From assembly GCA_011524645.1 (NCBI GenBank), contig WTJY01000161.1, forward strand, positions 1 to 64,000: a stretch of 64,000 nucleotides of DNA. Reading direction: 5' to 3'. Below the pieces are notes generated by a model. The model was not told the origin of the DNA, did no database searches, and saw only the letters and a list, made by a program, of their open reading frames with translations. How positions within the stretch are numbered: the stretch's first letter is position 1; each line of letters begins with the position of its first letter. This DNA comes from Anaerolineales bacterium (GTDB lineage Bacteria; Chloroflexota; Anaerolineae; Promineifilales; Promineifilaceae). Below are positions 34,495-42,244 of this stretch, in pieces. Position numbers and translations under genes: made by a program.

Positions 34495-35700
34495 CTAGCT
34501 AGATGAGGGTGGTGGTTCGCGGCGGCGATAGATTACAACCGCGCCAAGAACAGCTGCGATGAATAAGAATATCGCCGCTAAGAAACTGCCCCAAAGAATA
34601 ATTTGGTTATTCTCGCTTGGGGTTTCTTCTGTGGCTGCACTATTTTCTTCAGCTGTATTGTTTTCTTCACCAATCCCTGTCGATGTCCCATTCTCTTGAC
34701 TATTCCCAATAACGGTTTCGACTTCTACTTGTTCGCTTGATCCTTCTGTTTCCTCTGATTGATTGTCCTGCTCTTCATTTAAGGTGTCATAGCCTTCAAT
34801 GGTTGGCGTTGGTAGGACACTGTCAGGTGCTGGGTATTCTTCTTGATTAATTGTGCCTGCTTCTGCGACATTGCCACTGGCTACGGCCGTGGCGACAAAG
34901 GTTGCTGTCGCTTCGATCACTTCAAAATTTTCATCTACGGTCGCTTCTGGCGTTGGTGTAAATGTGGGTGGGTTATTCTCCTCAGAACTAGACGTTTCTG
35001 TGGGGGTGGCTTCGCTATTTTCTCCAGAGCTAGAAGGGGTAATTGTTGCCCGTGCGCCTGTATTTTCCGTTTCTGATACAGAGCTAGACTCTGTCCCCTC
35101 TGTGTTACCGCTTGAACCATTATTATTGTTCGATGCGGTTTCTGAGGTGTTGGCAGGGATTGGCGTATTCGTGGGGATTGTGGTGCTAGTCGGTTGCGGT
35201 GTATTGGTCGGCTGTGGTGTATTGGTCGGATTATTGTTCGTTGTGCTATTGCCGCCTAATTGAGATGAGGAATTCGGGTCTTCGATCGTCAGCCTTAAAT
35301 TAATTACAAACGACTCTGTGCCATCTGTTTCGACTTCGAATAGGTTGTAGGTGTATGTTTGCCCGTCTTCCACATTTCTGTCATAAACGACATAATCGGC
35401 ACCCAAATCCCCGCCTACTGCTGGTATAAAATCGGTTTCACTGCCATCCTTTTCAACCGAAATAATGACTTGCTCTTCCCCATTGCCAGACCGTTTGATT
35501 CTGTAACCGGCGGTTTCTTCGAGCTCGACACCCCATTCAAGTTTTGCATCTAGGGTATCGGTTACTTCGGCACGGAAGTAGCGGATAGTGACTGCCGCAT
35601 GTAGGGATGAGACGGCCGCGAATATAATTGCGGCCAAGATAGACATTAGAGCCAGTTGGCGCCAATGGGATCGTACTGGTGATGTTGTGGTGCGAATCAT
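34495..35700 (-). CDS. Exported FN3-like protein with low-complexity stalk and C-terminal membrane anchor
   Basis: A 401-residue protein: a signal peptide (WRQLALMSILAAIIFAAVSSLHA), a beta-sandwich module at about 37-140 (AKLEWGVELEETAGYRIKRSG, like fibronectin III or the modules of C25 peptidases), and a long Thr/Pro/Asn/Ser/Glu stalk (NTPQPTNTPQPTSTTIPT and acidic parts). It ends in a membrane helix near 375-395 with an RRR stop-transfer tail. It has no enzymatic motif. The pairing FN3-like anchor plus C25 peptidase occurs twice in the locus (this gene with its two neighbours; 39221-39676 further up), suggesting substrate and protease or a docking pair. 9 bases separate it from the upstream C25 gene. 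Confidence 0.72.
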   Translation of the reverse strand: MIRTTTSPVRSHWRQLALMSILAAIIFAAVSSLHAAVTIRYFRAEVTDTLDAKLEWGVELEETAGYRIKRSGNGEEQVIISVEKDGSETDFIPAVGGDLGADYVVYDRNVEDGQTYTYNLFEVETDGTESFVINLRLTIEDPNSSSQLGGNSTTNNNPTNTPQPTNTPQPTSTTIPTNTPIPANTSETASNNNNGSSGNTEGTESSSVSETENTGARATITPSSSGENSEATPTETSSSEENNPPTFTPTPEATVDENFEVIEATATFVATAVASGNVAEAGTINQEEYPAPDSVLPTPTIEGYDTLNEEQDNQSEETEGSSEQVEVETVIGNSQENGTSTGIGEENNTAEENSAATEETPSENNQIILWGSFLAAIFLFIAAVLGAVVIYRRREPPPSSS

Positions 35701-35709
35701 AGGATTAAA

Positions 35710-38496
35710 TTATGGCTTGACGACTATAGATAGATAAACAAGATCATTCAGTGTGGTACTGACGGATTCCGATATACCGTATGAATTAAATTCAGCTTCC
35801 AATGGGGAGAGCGATGCCCCATTGGTGTTAGCTTCAAGGGTTAAATTGAAAGCGATTGTTGATTCTCCGGGTATCCCTGCAGGAAAGGTAATGATCGCGA
35901 TGGTTTCCCCATTTTCATTAATCGTTGTGACTACCGTAATATTGCTACTTGAGCCCACGATTGTTGTGTTGGGAGGTAGTGTATATTCGACTGTACTTTG
36001 GTTTGATGCAGTATAAGGAGATTGATTGGTCCATGTAAATGAAACGGCCGTTTGTTGACCAGCTGCCAAAGAAGCTTGGCTACTGGTCACTGTGGGTGAC
36101 TCAAGTTCTGGTCGATAAAGCAACATGGCAGGGTCCCCTTGGAGTAAGAAGGAATAGACCTCAGATTTGTGTTGACCTTCGCTCATGTAGTTTGCTTTTG
36201 CATAATTAATGGCATCACCAATGGTTGTTTCCCCATACTCGAACAAGCCTTGATAGAAATGCTTGGCTAGTACTTCATGTTCCCAAGGGAAACCGAGCCC
36301 TGTTGAAGACCAATGTGCGGCTGATCCGACTGAGTTGAGGCGCAATACCGTTTCACTTAAAGAATCATAGGCTTGGTTACCCGAGATACGATCTGGCCAC
36401 GCGAAATTTCCATCTAGGCAGTCCATGCTTAAAATAACAACCGGCTGGTTGAGGTTGTTAAAGAAACTGGCGGCACTTTGTGAGTCGATAATCGTGTCTG
36501 CGCCACCGCTCCAAGAAACAGTTGAGCCATGACCACGCCAATTGAGGAGGAGCATGCCACTACTGAGTTTGTTTTTTAAGGCGGTTTGGACCGGTAAGAC
36601 GTTATCTTCGCCTAAGGTAGATTGCCCCGCGATCTCAATATTGAATTCGTCTGGGATGTAGGGGGTTGTCTTGGCGATTTCCGAATTAAAGTCATAGCCA
36701 TCGGGTTGATCATGCACGAACATGATTTCATCTTGCCACGCAGCATCTGTTAAGAGATTGGTTTCATACTGAATGATTTTGTTGACGACATTGTTTGTTT
36801 CGGTCAAAGTTTCTACCGAAAAACGGCCGATGGCGATGTCTGGTATTAAATCATTTCCTGCTAATAAGCTAAAGTCATAATCTGAGGGAACAACCCCTTG
36901 AAAACGATCGCTTGTCGCATAATTGAAGGGCATATAGCTGACATCATTCGTATCCCAGTCGAATCCTGTGTTGGTTGCATAAGAGCAATTCACACAAAGA
37001 TCACCTGTAGGGTCGAAGCTGCTATCTCCGACTAATAAGACATATTTCGGTTGGGGCGACCAAGTATCATAGGTTTCTTGAAGGTAGTTTTTGATGGCTG
37101 ATGGGCCAACGAAACCATGATTGTGTATATTGGCGATATCATCGATTGTGACGACATGTGTGTCGAGATTGGAATAAGATGCGCGATGGGGGGCGAGAGT
37201 TTGCACGGCCGTGAGAAAGGTTTCATGGGTAATGGCGATCCATTCAGCACCATTTCCATTGGCGGGTGAAATATCTGGCACAGTATAGGCATTGATGCTT
37301 TGCACAGATGAGATGCCATTGGCATCGGTCGCATGGTATCGATCACCGCTTTGATGAGAGGCATTAAATGTGTGTCTGTAAACACCAGATGAATTAGAGA
37401 CTTGAGATGCCGTGTGTGCGACCGGTTGGTATGGGTTGGTAACATCCCAAATGAGCGAGTCGGCCGCATCACTGGTAAATCCACCCACTTCAAATGTGAC
37501 ATTCCCTGTTGAATCAGCACTAAACGCGAGATTGTTGTTGTGTAAGATGAGCTCGGCCGGATAAGTAACCGTCATAAAGTTATAAACAACTTCTGCCCTA
37601 TAATTGTTACTTGCTTCTGTGCGTAATAGGGTGATGTCTAAAGTTTGCGCCACATCATTTAGGTCTGAAATCGGGATTGTTTGCTGTGCCGACATAAAGT
37701 CCCCAAATGAAATGAAACTATGTGTGGCACTGCTGGTTTGTTGACTATTAATAACGAAGATTAAATCGTGGTTGATACCGGGGGTGTTGAATATTTTGTT
37801 GGATACAATATGATGTTCTATTTCAACAGTTTGATCCGCATTGTTTTTGTCGGGATAAGGGAGCTCGAATGTGATCTGCTCCGTAACCGATTCGGCTGAG
37901 GTTGGTCGGTAAATTTGTTGCCAGAAAACCGCATCTAAATTGAACTCAGATTCATTAGAATGATCGTATCCTAAGCTATCAAAAATATGATTTTCTTCTA
38001 AACGAAGGGTTGCTTGAAAATTAGTAATGGTTGTGCCGGCACCGACTGTTGGAGCCTCTGCAATATTGTTTGCGGTCCCATTTGGTAATAACCAATACAC
38101 ATTGTCGGTAATGAAATATCGGTCATCGTTATCAGCTTGATAAGCTTCTCCGAAAAAACGGATTTTTTCGCCAGCTTCAAAAACGGTGTTTGTATTGCCG
38201 ATGAATTGATAGGCGACTGTGTTACCACGGTGAATTAGCTGTAGATTATTGGGGTTGGCGCTTGTTAGCCCTGCATTTTGTAAATCTGTATAAGTGATTT
38301 CATAAATGCCAGTTGATTCGACTGAAATTTTGTAGACAGTCTCCCCTATGGGCAGAGAAACAAGAGCTTGTTCGGCCGTTGATGCTTCTGAGAAATCGTT
38401 TTCAGCCGCTTGAACATTAAGCAAAAATGCCCACCCGCTTAGGGTCAACATCGCTAAAACAAGAATAATCGTCAAGGAACGCGTTTGTATAAACAT
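35710..38496 (-). CDS. Gingipain-like C25 cysteine peptidase, secreted (928 aa)
   Basis: A signal peptide (SLTIILVLAMLTLSGWAFLLNVQA) leads to the same N-terminal module as its paralogue (YKISVESTGIYEITYTDLQNAGL) and the C25 catalytic domain: KYVLLVGDSSFDPTGD, PDIAIGRFSVET, catalytic His656 in NWRGHGS and Cys693 in LSMDCLDGNF. The last 110 residues are a DUF11/CARDB-like beta domain (LPPNTTIVGSSSNITVV), perhaps for surface attachment. There is no C-terminal membrane helix. It is the first gene of the downstream part of the locus, with a 446-base gap before it that must hold its promoter. Confidence 0.87.
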   Translation of the reverse strand: MFIQTRSLTIILVLAMLTLSGWAFLLNVQAAENDFSEASTAEQALVSLPIGETVYKISVESTGIYEITYTDLQNAGLTSANPNNLQLIHRGNTVAYQFIGNTNTVFEAGEKIRFFGEAYQADNDDRYFITDNVYWLLPNGTANNIAEAPTVGAGTTITNFQATLRLEENHIFDSLGYDHSNESEFNLDAVFWQQIYRPTSAESVTEQITFELPYPDKNNADQTVEIEHHIVSNKIFNTPGINHDLIFVINSQQTSSATHSFISFGDFMSAQQTIPISDLNDVAQTLDITLLRTEASNNYRAEVVYNFMTVTYPAELILHNNNLAFSADSTGNVTFEVGGFTSDAADSLIWDVTNPYQPVAHTASQVSNSSGVYRHTFNASHQSGDRYHATDANGISSVQSINAYTVPDISPANGNGAEWIAITHETFLTAVQTLAPHRASYSNLDTHVVTIDDIANIHNHGFVGPSAIKNYLQETYDTWSPQPKYVLLVGDSSFDPTGDLCVNCSYATNTGFDWDTNDVSYMPFNYATSDRFQGVVPSDYDFSLLAGNDLIPDIAIGRFSVETLTETNNVVNKIIQYETNLLTDAAWQDEIMFVHDQPDGYDFNSEIAKTTPYIPDEFNIEIAGQSTLGEDNVLPVQTALKNKLSSGMLLLNWRGHGSTVSWSGGADTIIDSQSAASFFNNLNQPVVILSMDCLDGNFAWPDRISGNQAYDSLSETVLRLNSVGSAAHWSSTGLGFPWEHEVLAKHFYQGLFEYGETTIGDAINYAKANYMSEGQHKSEVYSFLLQGDPAMLLYRPELESPTVTSSQASLAAGQQTAVSFTWTNQSPYTASNQSTVEYTLPPNTTIVGSSSNITVVTTINENGETIAIITFPAGIPGESTIAFNLTLEANTNGASLSPLEAEFNSYGISESVSTTLNDLVYLSIVVKP

Positions 38497-38942
38497 AAAA
38501 ACCTGAACTATCTATCAATACCTTGGCCAATACAAAGCGTCTGATTGGATTTGCGCCGGGCTGGGGGATGGTTGATTCCCTCTCTCTCCCAACGGGTGCG
38601 GGGAGCTTTTGATCCGACGCGAATTAAAATAATTGCGCTAACAGCCTGAGATATTTTTAATTCAATGAGCAAATTTACCTTAAAGGCAAATTATTTGTCA
38701 CCAGAGGCCTAAAAATAGCGAAGGTATTGACCTATAATGATGAATCAATTCTAACTTATCTGTCAATTCAGCTTATCTGAAAAGAAGAATACTTGAATTC
38801 TAATCTTTACAAAAGCCAAAATATACCAGATTTATGGCAAACATAAGCCATCTATATTCAAGTTGTAATAAGTCGTAAAGGGCGCGATTTCGTTAATGTG
38901 CTCTCAAAATAGTGAGATTTCGGCTTGCAATTCAAACTATGA
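38497..38942. other. Gap between PqqD-like and C25 genes
   Basis: 446 bases without a gene. It contains the left arm of the long inverted repeat (about 38570-38682), with a GC-rich part (CCCTCTCTCTCCCAACGGGT) and an AT-rich part. The remaining 260 bases (38683-38942) are AT-rich and show no repeat or ORF. The promoter of the C25 gene is expected here but I cannot fix its boxes. Confidence 0.6.
38570..38682. repeat. Left arm of a long inverted repeat
   Basis: The reverse complement of 38644-38682 matches 41832-41870 at 38 of 39 positions. Beyond that the match continues more loosely (AATTCGCGTCGGATCAA here, ATTCGTGTCGGATCAA at 42070 on, then CCGTTGGGAG and CCAACGGGAG-type tracts). This arm has no MITE, so it shows the state before insertion in the other arm. 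The 3.15 kb between the arms holds four genes. Confidence 0.8.
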
Positions 38943-39224
38943 TTACTGCCATAATATGAGTTGTCTATTGCTTAGATCTGTAACAAATGTGTCTAGGTCA
39001 CGTTCTAGCTGTTGAGCCGGAATGGATGGGTGATTGTTGTTGAGGTGCTGTAAGATGTCCGACAGACTTAAATGTCCATCTATCATTCTCCAAATATCTG
39101 CCCCGATTTGATTGAGCGCACGGACTTTGCCCGCTGTCGGTGTGACAATGACTACCCCATCATCGACTTCTTGCCAAACTATATTGGGGTGATGGATAGG
39201 AATTTTTTGCAAATTTTGAGTCAT
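38943..39224 (-). CDS. PqqD-family protein (RRE fold), stand-alone
   Basis: A 93-residue PqqD-like protein: HHPNIVWQEVDDGVVIVTP, KVRALNQIGADIWRMIDG (the family hallmark of Asn before a hydrophobic IWxxIDG), then DILQHLNNNHP and a final coil. PqqD-type RRE domains bind leader peptides and hand them to modifying enzymes, usually a radical SAM protein. No radical SAM gene or short precursor peptide is visible nearby. Its start codon overlaps the stop of the FN3-like gene (4 bases), so the two are translated together. PqqD-like proteins are also known in exopolysaccharide and PEP-CTERM loci, where their job is unknown. Confidence 0.85.
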   Translation of the reverse strand: MTQNLQKIPIHHPNIVWQEVDDGVVIVTPTAGKVRALNQIGADIWRMIDGHLSLSDILQHLNNNHPSIPAQQLERDLDTFVTDLSNRQLILWQ

Positions 39225-39676
39225 GACAAGCGTATTTCTTTGATGCCTGTGACTAACAATGCCAAGCTAAGCACCAAACTGGTTGCAGCCAGAAGGATCG
39301 GAGCCCAACTAAGCGTTTCGGCTGAGCCTTCGAAAATATTGTGGCGCTCGCGTGTATTACTGAATTCCACATCTTCTAGCTGATAATAATATGTTTGCAG
39401 AGGTTCTACGCTGGTGTCTTCATAGCTATAACTTGCGCCAATAGTCGGTCCCCCTTTACTCGGAATGAGTTGGGGGTTTATCGCTACAAATTCACCGTCT
39501 GGTGTATCGCTTCGATAAATATTGAAACCGGCTGTATCTTGCTCGCTTTCCGTTTGCCATTGAATGGTTATGACAGGCGGTTGTGTAACACCATAAACAA
39601 TAATAGATACACCAAATGCGAACCACAAACATCCCAGGTAAATAAGAGCTTTTGATGATCGGCCAGAAGATTTCAT
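39221..39676 (-). CDS. Membrane protein with one FN3-like module
   Basis: A 151-residue protein with TM1 at about 10-28 (ALIYLGCLWFAFGVSIIVYGV), an exported beta module at 33-115 (VITIQWQTESEQDTAGFNIYRSDTPDGEF to YYYQLEDVEF) and TM2 at about 125-145. The module is clearly related to that of the larger protein at 34495-35700 (AGYRIKRSG compared with AGFNIYRSD). It overlaps the PqqD-like gene by ATGA and follows the tyrosine kinase gene by 27 bases, so all three form one operon. The function is unknown; a small membrane partner of the surface-protein system is my inference. Confidence 0.7.
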   Translation of the reverse strand: MKSSGRSSKALIYLGCLWFAFGVSIIVYGVTQPPVITIQWQTESEQDTAGFNIYRSDTPDGEFVAINPQLIPSKGGPTIGASYSYEDTSVEPLQTYYYQLEDVEFSNTRERHNIFEGSAETLSWAPILLAATSLVLSLALLVTGIKEIRLS

Positions 39677-39703
39677 ATTGGCTAACGTGGCTACTCTGGT
39701 GAT

Positions 39704-41365
39704 CTAGCCTAGGAGGCTTGTAAGCCATTGGGGAATCCAACGGCGGCCGTTGGGATTTGTTCTTCTCTTTTGGTCGCCATATTCGTAGGTGTAATAGCGA
39801 TAATAATAATAATAGCTACCACCATCGCGCGATGTGGCTCGATTTAACACGACACCAAAGAGCTTCGACTTTGTGCTTTCTAGGGTATGAATGGTTCGTT
39901 CAATCGCATCTTCACGCGTTTGTCCGATTCGTGTGACAACGAGTGCTCCATTTGTTTTTGTTGTAAGAATGGAGGCATCAGCAACTGTTAATGCGGGTGG
40001 TGTATCGATTAAAACGATATCGAATTGTTCTTTTAGTTCATCAAGAATTTGTTCCATACGTTTTGAGCCAAGCAGTTCGGCCGGATTTGGTGGGAGTGGC
40101 CCACTGGTCATAATTTGCAAGCCACGTACTTGTGTATCTTGGATGTGATACTTAAGGGGTGACTCATTATCAAGTAGTGCGGTGGTTAAACCTTGACTGT
40201 TATTTGTCGAATCGAAGATTTTGTGTTGTGATGGCTTGCGTAAATCGGCATCTATCAAGAGAACTTGATGCCCAGATTGTGCTAGAACCGTAGCCAGATT
40301 CGCAATTGTTGTCGATTTCCCTTCGCTTGGAGATGGGCTAGTGACAAGCAGGCTACGTAATGGCTCATCGACAGACATATATTCTATATTAGTGCGTAAA
40401 ATACGAAATGCTTCAGATGTTGGATCCCTCGGCTTGACATGAGTGATTAGCGTTTGGCTTCGATCTTGATTATCTTTAATATAAGGGATGACACCAAGGG
40501 CTGGGCGACCGATTAAGTCTCGTAATTGATCCGGTGTACGAACTGTGTCATTTAAATAGTCAAGTAATAAAATAAGACCAACCGAAATGAGGATTCCCGC
40601 TATGATGGCCAGAATCATATTGCTGGTTGTGCGTGGGCTAATAGGCCGAGTCGTTGCTTTCGCTTCATTTGCGATAACCACATAATTAGTTGAGGTTGAT
40701 GATTGAATACGAATGTCTTGCGCATCATTAAATAACTTGTTGTAAATGTTTTGCTGTTCATTTAATTGTAATTGCAAAGAAGACATTTGTGCCGCTTGTT
40801 CTGGTGATAGATTCCCATCTGGCGCAGTTGAATCATTAAGTTCATTGATTTGAGTCTCTATTTGCTGAATTTCTGCGCCAACAGCTTCCCTCTCTGCATC
40901 AAATAAACCTAGAACTTCTTCGAATCGACTCCCTTCTTGCTCTGCCAAGTATTGGATAAACTCTTCCGATAATATATTTCCAATCCTTGCAGCTCGTTCC
41001 GGATCAGTATCAATGATACTGATCGTCATTAATTGTGTGTCGATTTGCGAAGCAGCTTGAACTTGACCAGCTAAATTTTCCGCACTTATATAGATATTCT
41101 CATTTTCTAATTGCTTTGATGTTCGTTGTAATACAGGCTGGAAGGCGATCAACTCCACATATGTTGCTTTTAGCTTCTCAATGCGAAGCACATTTGCATA
41201 GGATTCATCTCCGGCCGCTTCCGAAACCATCAGATGTGCTGTGGCTCGATATATGGGTGTTGTATTCAGGCTGATTAGGAGGACCGCTCCTCCGGCGATA
41301 ATTGTTACCAGAAGGATAAGCCACCAGCGGTGTAAGAGGAGTAAGAAGTATCTTCTAAGTTCCAT
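39704..41365 (-). CDS. Wzc-like polysaccharide co-polymerase with BY-kinase domain
   Basis: A 553-residue protein: a Wzz domain with TM1 (about 13-32), a periplasmic coiled coil with EQAAQMSSLQLQLNEQQNIY, TM2 (MILAIIAGILISVGLILLL), then a cytoplasmic tyrosine kinase. Walker A SEGKSTT is near residue 350, Walker A' VLLIDADLRKPSQH follows, and Walker B is FDIVLIDTPP. The C-terminal tail carries a cluster of about ten Tyr (YYYYYRYYTYEY, about 514-528), the autophosphorylation tail. Such proteins set the chain length and export of surface polysaccharide. It is the first large gene of the locus and probably works with the GT2-sugar transferase fusion. No Wzy, Wzx or Wza homologue is present here. 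Confidence 0.9.
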   Translation of the reverse strand: MELRRYFLLLLHRWWLILLVTIIAGGAVLLISLNTTPIYRATAHLMVSEAAGDESYANVLRIEKLKATYVELIAFQPVLQRTSKQLENENIYISAENLAGQVQAASQIDTQLMTISIIDTDPERAARIGNILSEEFIQYLAEQEGSRFEEVLGLFDAEREAVGAEIQQIETQINELNDSTAPDGNLSPEQAAQMSSLQLQLNEQQNIYNKLFNDAQDIRIQSSTSTNYVVIANEAKATTRPISPRTTSNMILAIIAGILISVGLILLLDYLNDTVRTPDQLRDLIGRPALGVIPYIKDNQDRSQTLITHVKPRDPTSEAFRILRTNIEYMSVDEPLRSLLVTSPSPSEGKSTTIANLATVLAQSGHQVLLIDADLRKPSQHKIFDSTNNSQGLTTALLDNESPLKYHIQDTQVRGLQIMTSGPLPPNPAELLGSKRMEQILDELKEQFDIVLIDTPPALTVADASILTTKTNGALVVTRIGQTREDAIERTIHTLESTKSKLFGVVLNRATSRDGGSYYYYYRYYTYEYGDQKRRTNPNGRRWIPQWLTSLLG

Positions 41366-41442
41366 AAATGATATCCTGCACCAAAATGAGAGGTATTTAG
41401 GGGACTAAATCAAAAATAGTGTGGGGTAAAATAGTTTGTTGT

Positions 41443-41727
41443 TTATCTGAGCTTTTGCCAAGATTCATACGCATAGTAAAAACTACCAACCATAAGGATA
41501 CCCCAAATCGCAATTTCCCACCAAGTATCGCTGGTTCCCGCAAAGCCTAATGCCGCTAAACTGAGCGCTGACCATATCGACTGCCAGATTTTGGGTTGCT
41601 TTAGTTGTATTCGTAAGGATGATACGGTTGTTTGAGCGAGCCAATAGTGATAGCTGAAGGTGGCAAGGAGTATCGCAAACCCGAGGAACCAACAAAAGCT
41701 GAAACTGAGATGTATCCAATCAATCAT
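41443..41727 (-). CDS. Small three-helix membrane protein, unknown
   Basis: A 94-residue hydrophobic protein with three predicted helices (about 8-27, 48-64 and 70-86), separated by a basic loop (SLRIQLKQPKIW) and ending in a charged tail. I do not recognise a family. It is the first gene of the minus-strand surface locus, 77 bases before the tyrosine kinase gene. Many small membrane proteins sit in exopolysaccharide loci, but nothing in this one shows a role. Confidence 0.55.
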   Translation of the reverse strand: MIDWIHLSFSFCWFLGFAILLATFSYHYWLAQTTVSSLRIQLKQPKIWQSIWSALSLAALGFAGTSDTWWEIAIWGILMVGSFYYAYESWQKLR

Positions 41728-41831
41728 AGATGGTATCGATTATAACAAAACCTGATTGTAAACAATGGGTAAGGAGAGATTTTTCAGGGTAAATTTATTT
41801 TGGCGTGATAATGGAAACAAATGTGCTATGC

Positions 41832-42110
41832 TAAGGTAAATTTGTTCATTGAATTAAAAATATCTCAGGCCAATAGCTCAATGATTTTTCTAGTCCTGTC
41901 GGATTTGGTGGGAGTTGATCAATTAACGATTGTCATTCCCACGAAGGTGGGAATCCAAGTCTGCTTGAGCGGTGGATCCCCGCCTACGCGGGGATGACAG
42001 TCCTGTCAATCGACTATTTTTGAACGATTTACGCTTATCCCACCAAATTCGGCAGTATCAATGATTTTTCATTCGTGTCGGATCAAGAGCCCCCTTCTCC
42101 CAACGGGAGA
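41832..42110. repeat. Right arm of the long inverted repeat, interrupted by MITE copy 2
   Basis: 41832-41870 is inverted relative to 38644-38682 (38/39). The match resumes on the far side of the MITE at ATTCGTGTCGGATCAA (42070 on). The MITE therefore went into an older repeat. Together with the next repeat this explains nearly all of the 517-base gap between the small membrane protein and radA. The only other thing in it is the short AT-rich leader at 41728-41831. Confidence 0.8.
41890..42060. mobile_element. 171-bp MITE, copy 2
   Basis: Same length and ends as copy 1, with only a few base differences. The target duplication is ATGATTTTT (41881-41889 and 42061-42069), extending to 12-13 bp if the flanking TCA and C are counted. 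It lies inside one arm of the inverted repeat, and the other arm gives the empty site. Confidence 0.92.
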
Positions 42111-42195
42111 GGGGCTGGGGAGAGGGGTAATCCACCTTCCCCAACCCCTCCTCATAATAGGAGGGGAGTAAAACAAATTAGACGATTTGTATTGG
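42088..42195. repeat. GC-rich dispersed repeat, copy upstream of radA
   Basis: The unit reads CTCCCAACGGGAGAGGGGCT, GGGGAGAGGGG, then CCACCTTCCCCAACCCCTCC and AGGAGGGGAGTAAAACAAAT, with internal hairpins. The same string of blocks returns at 50717-50822, including CCAATTAGACGGTT against CAAATTAGACGATT. A shorter relative is in the left inverted-repeat arm near 38580. It is a dispersed intergenic repeat without coding capacity. Confidence 0.75.
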
Positions 42196-42244
42196 CGAAG
42201 GCATTGCGCCAAATAGAACAATTGACAAAAAGTGAAAAAATACA

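Noticed and set aside
41890-42060. tRNA or small RNA gene in the structured 171-bp repeat
   Set aside because: No cloverleaf or T-loop can be drawn. The copies have transposon-like ends and target duplications.
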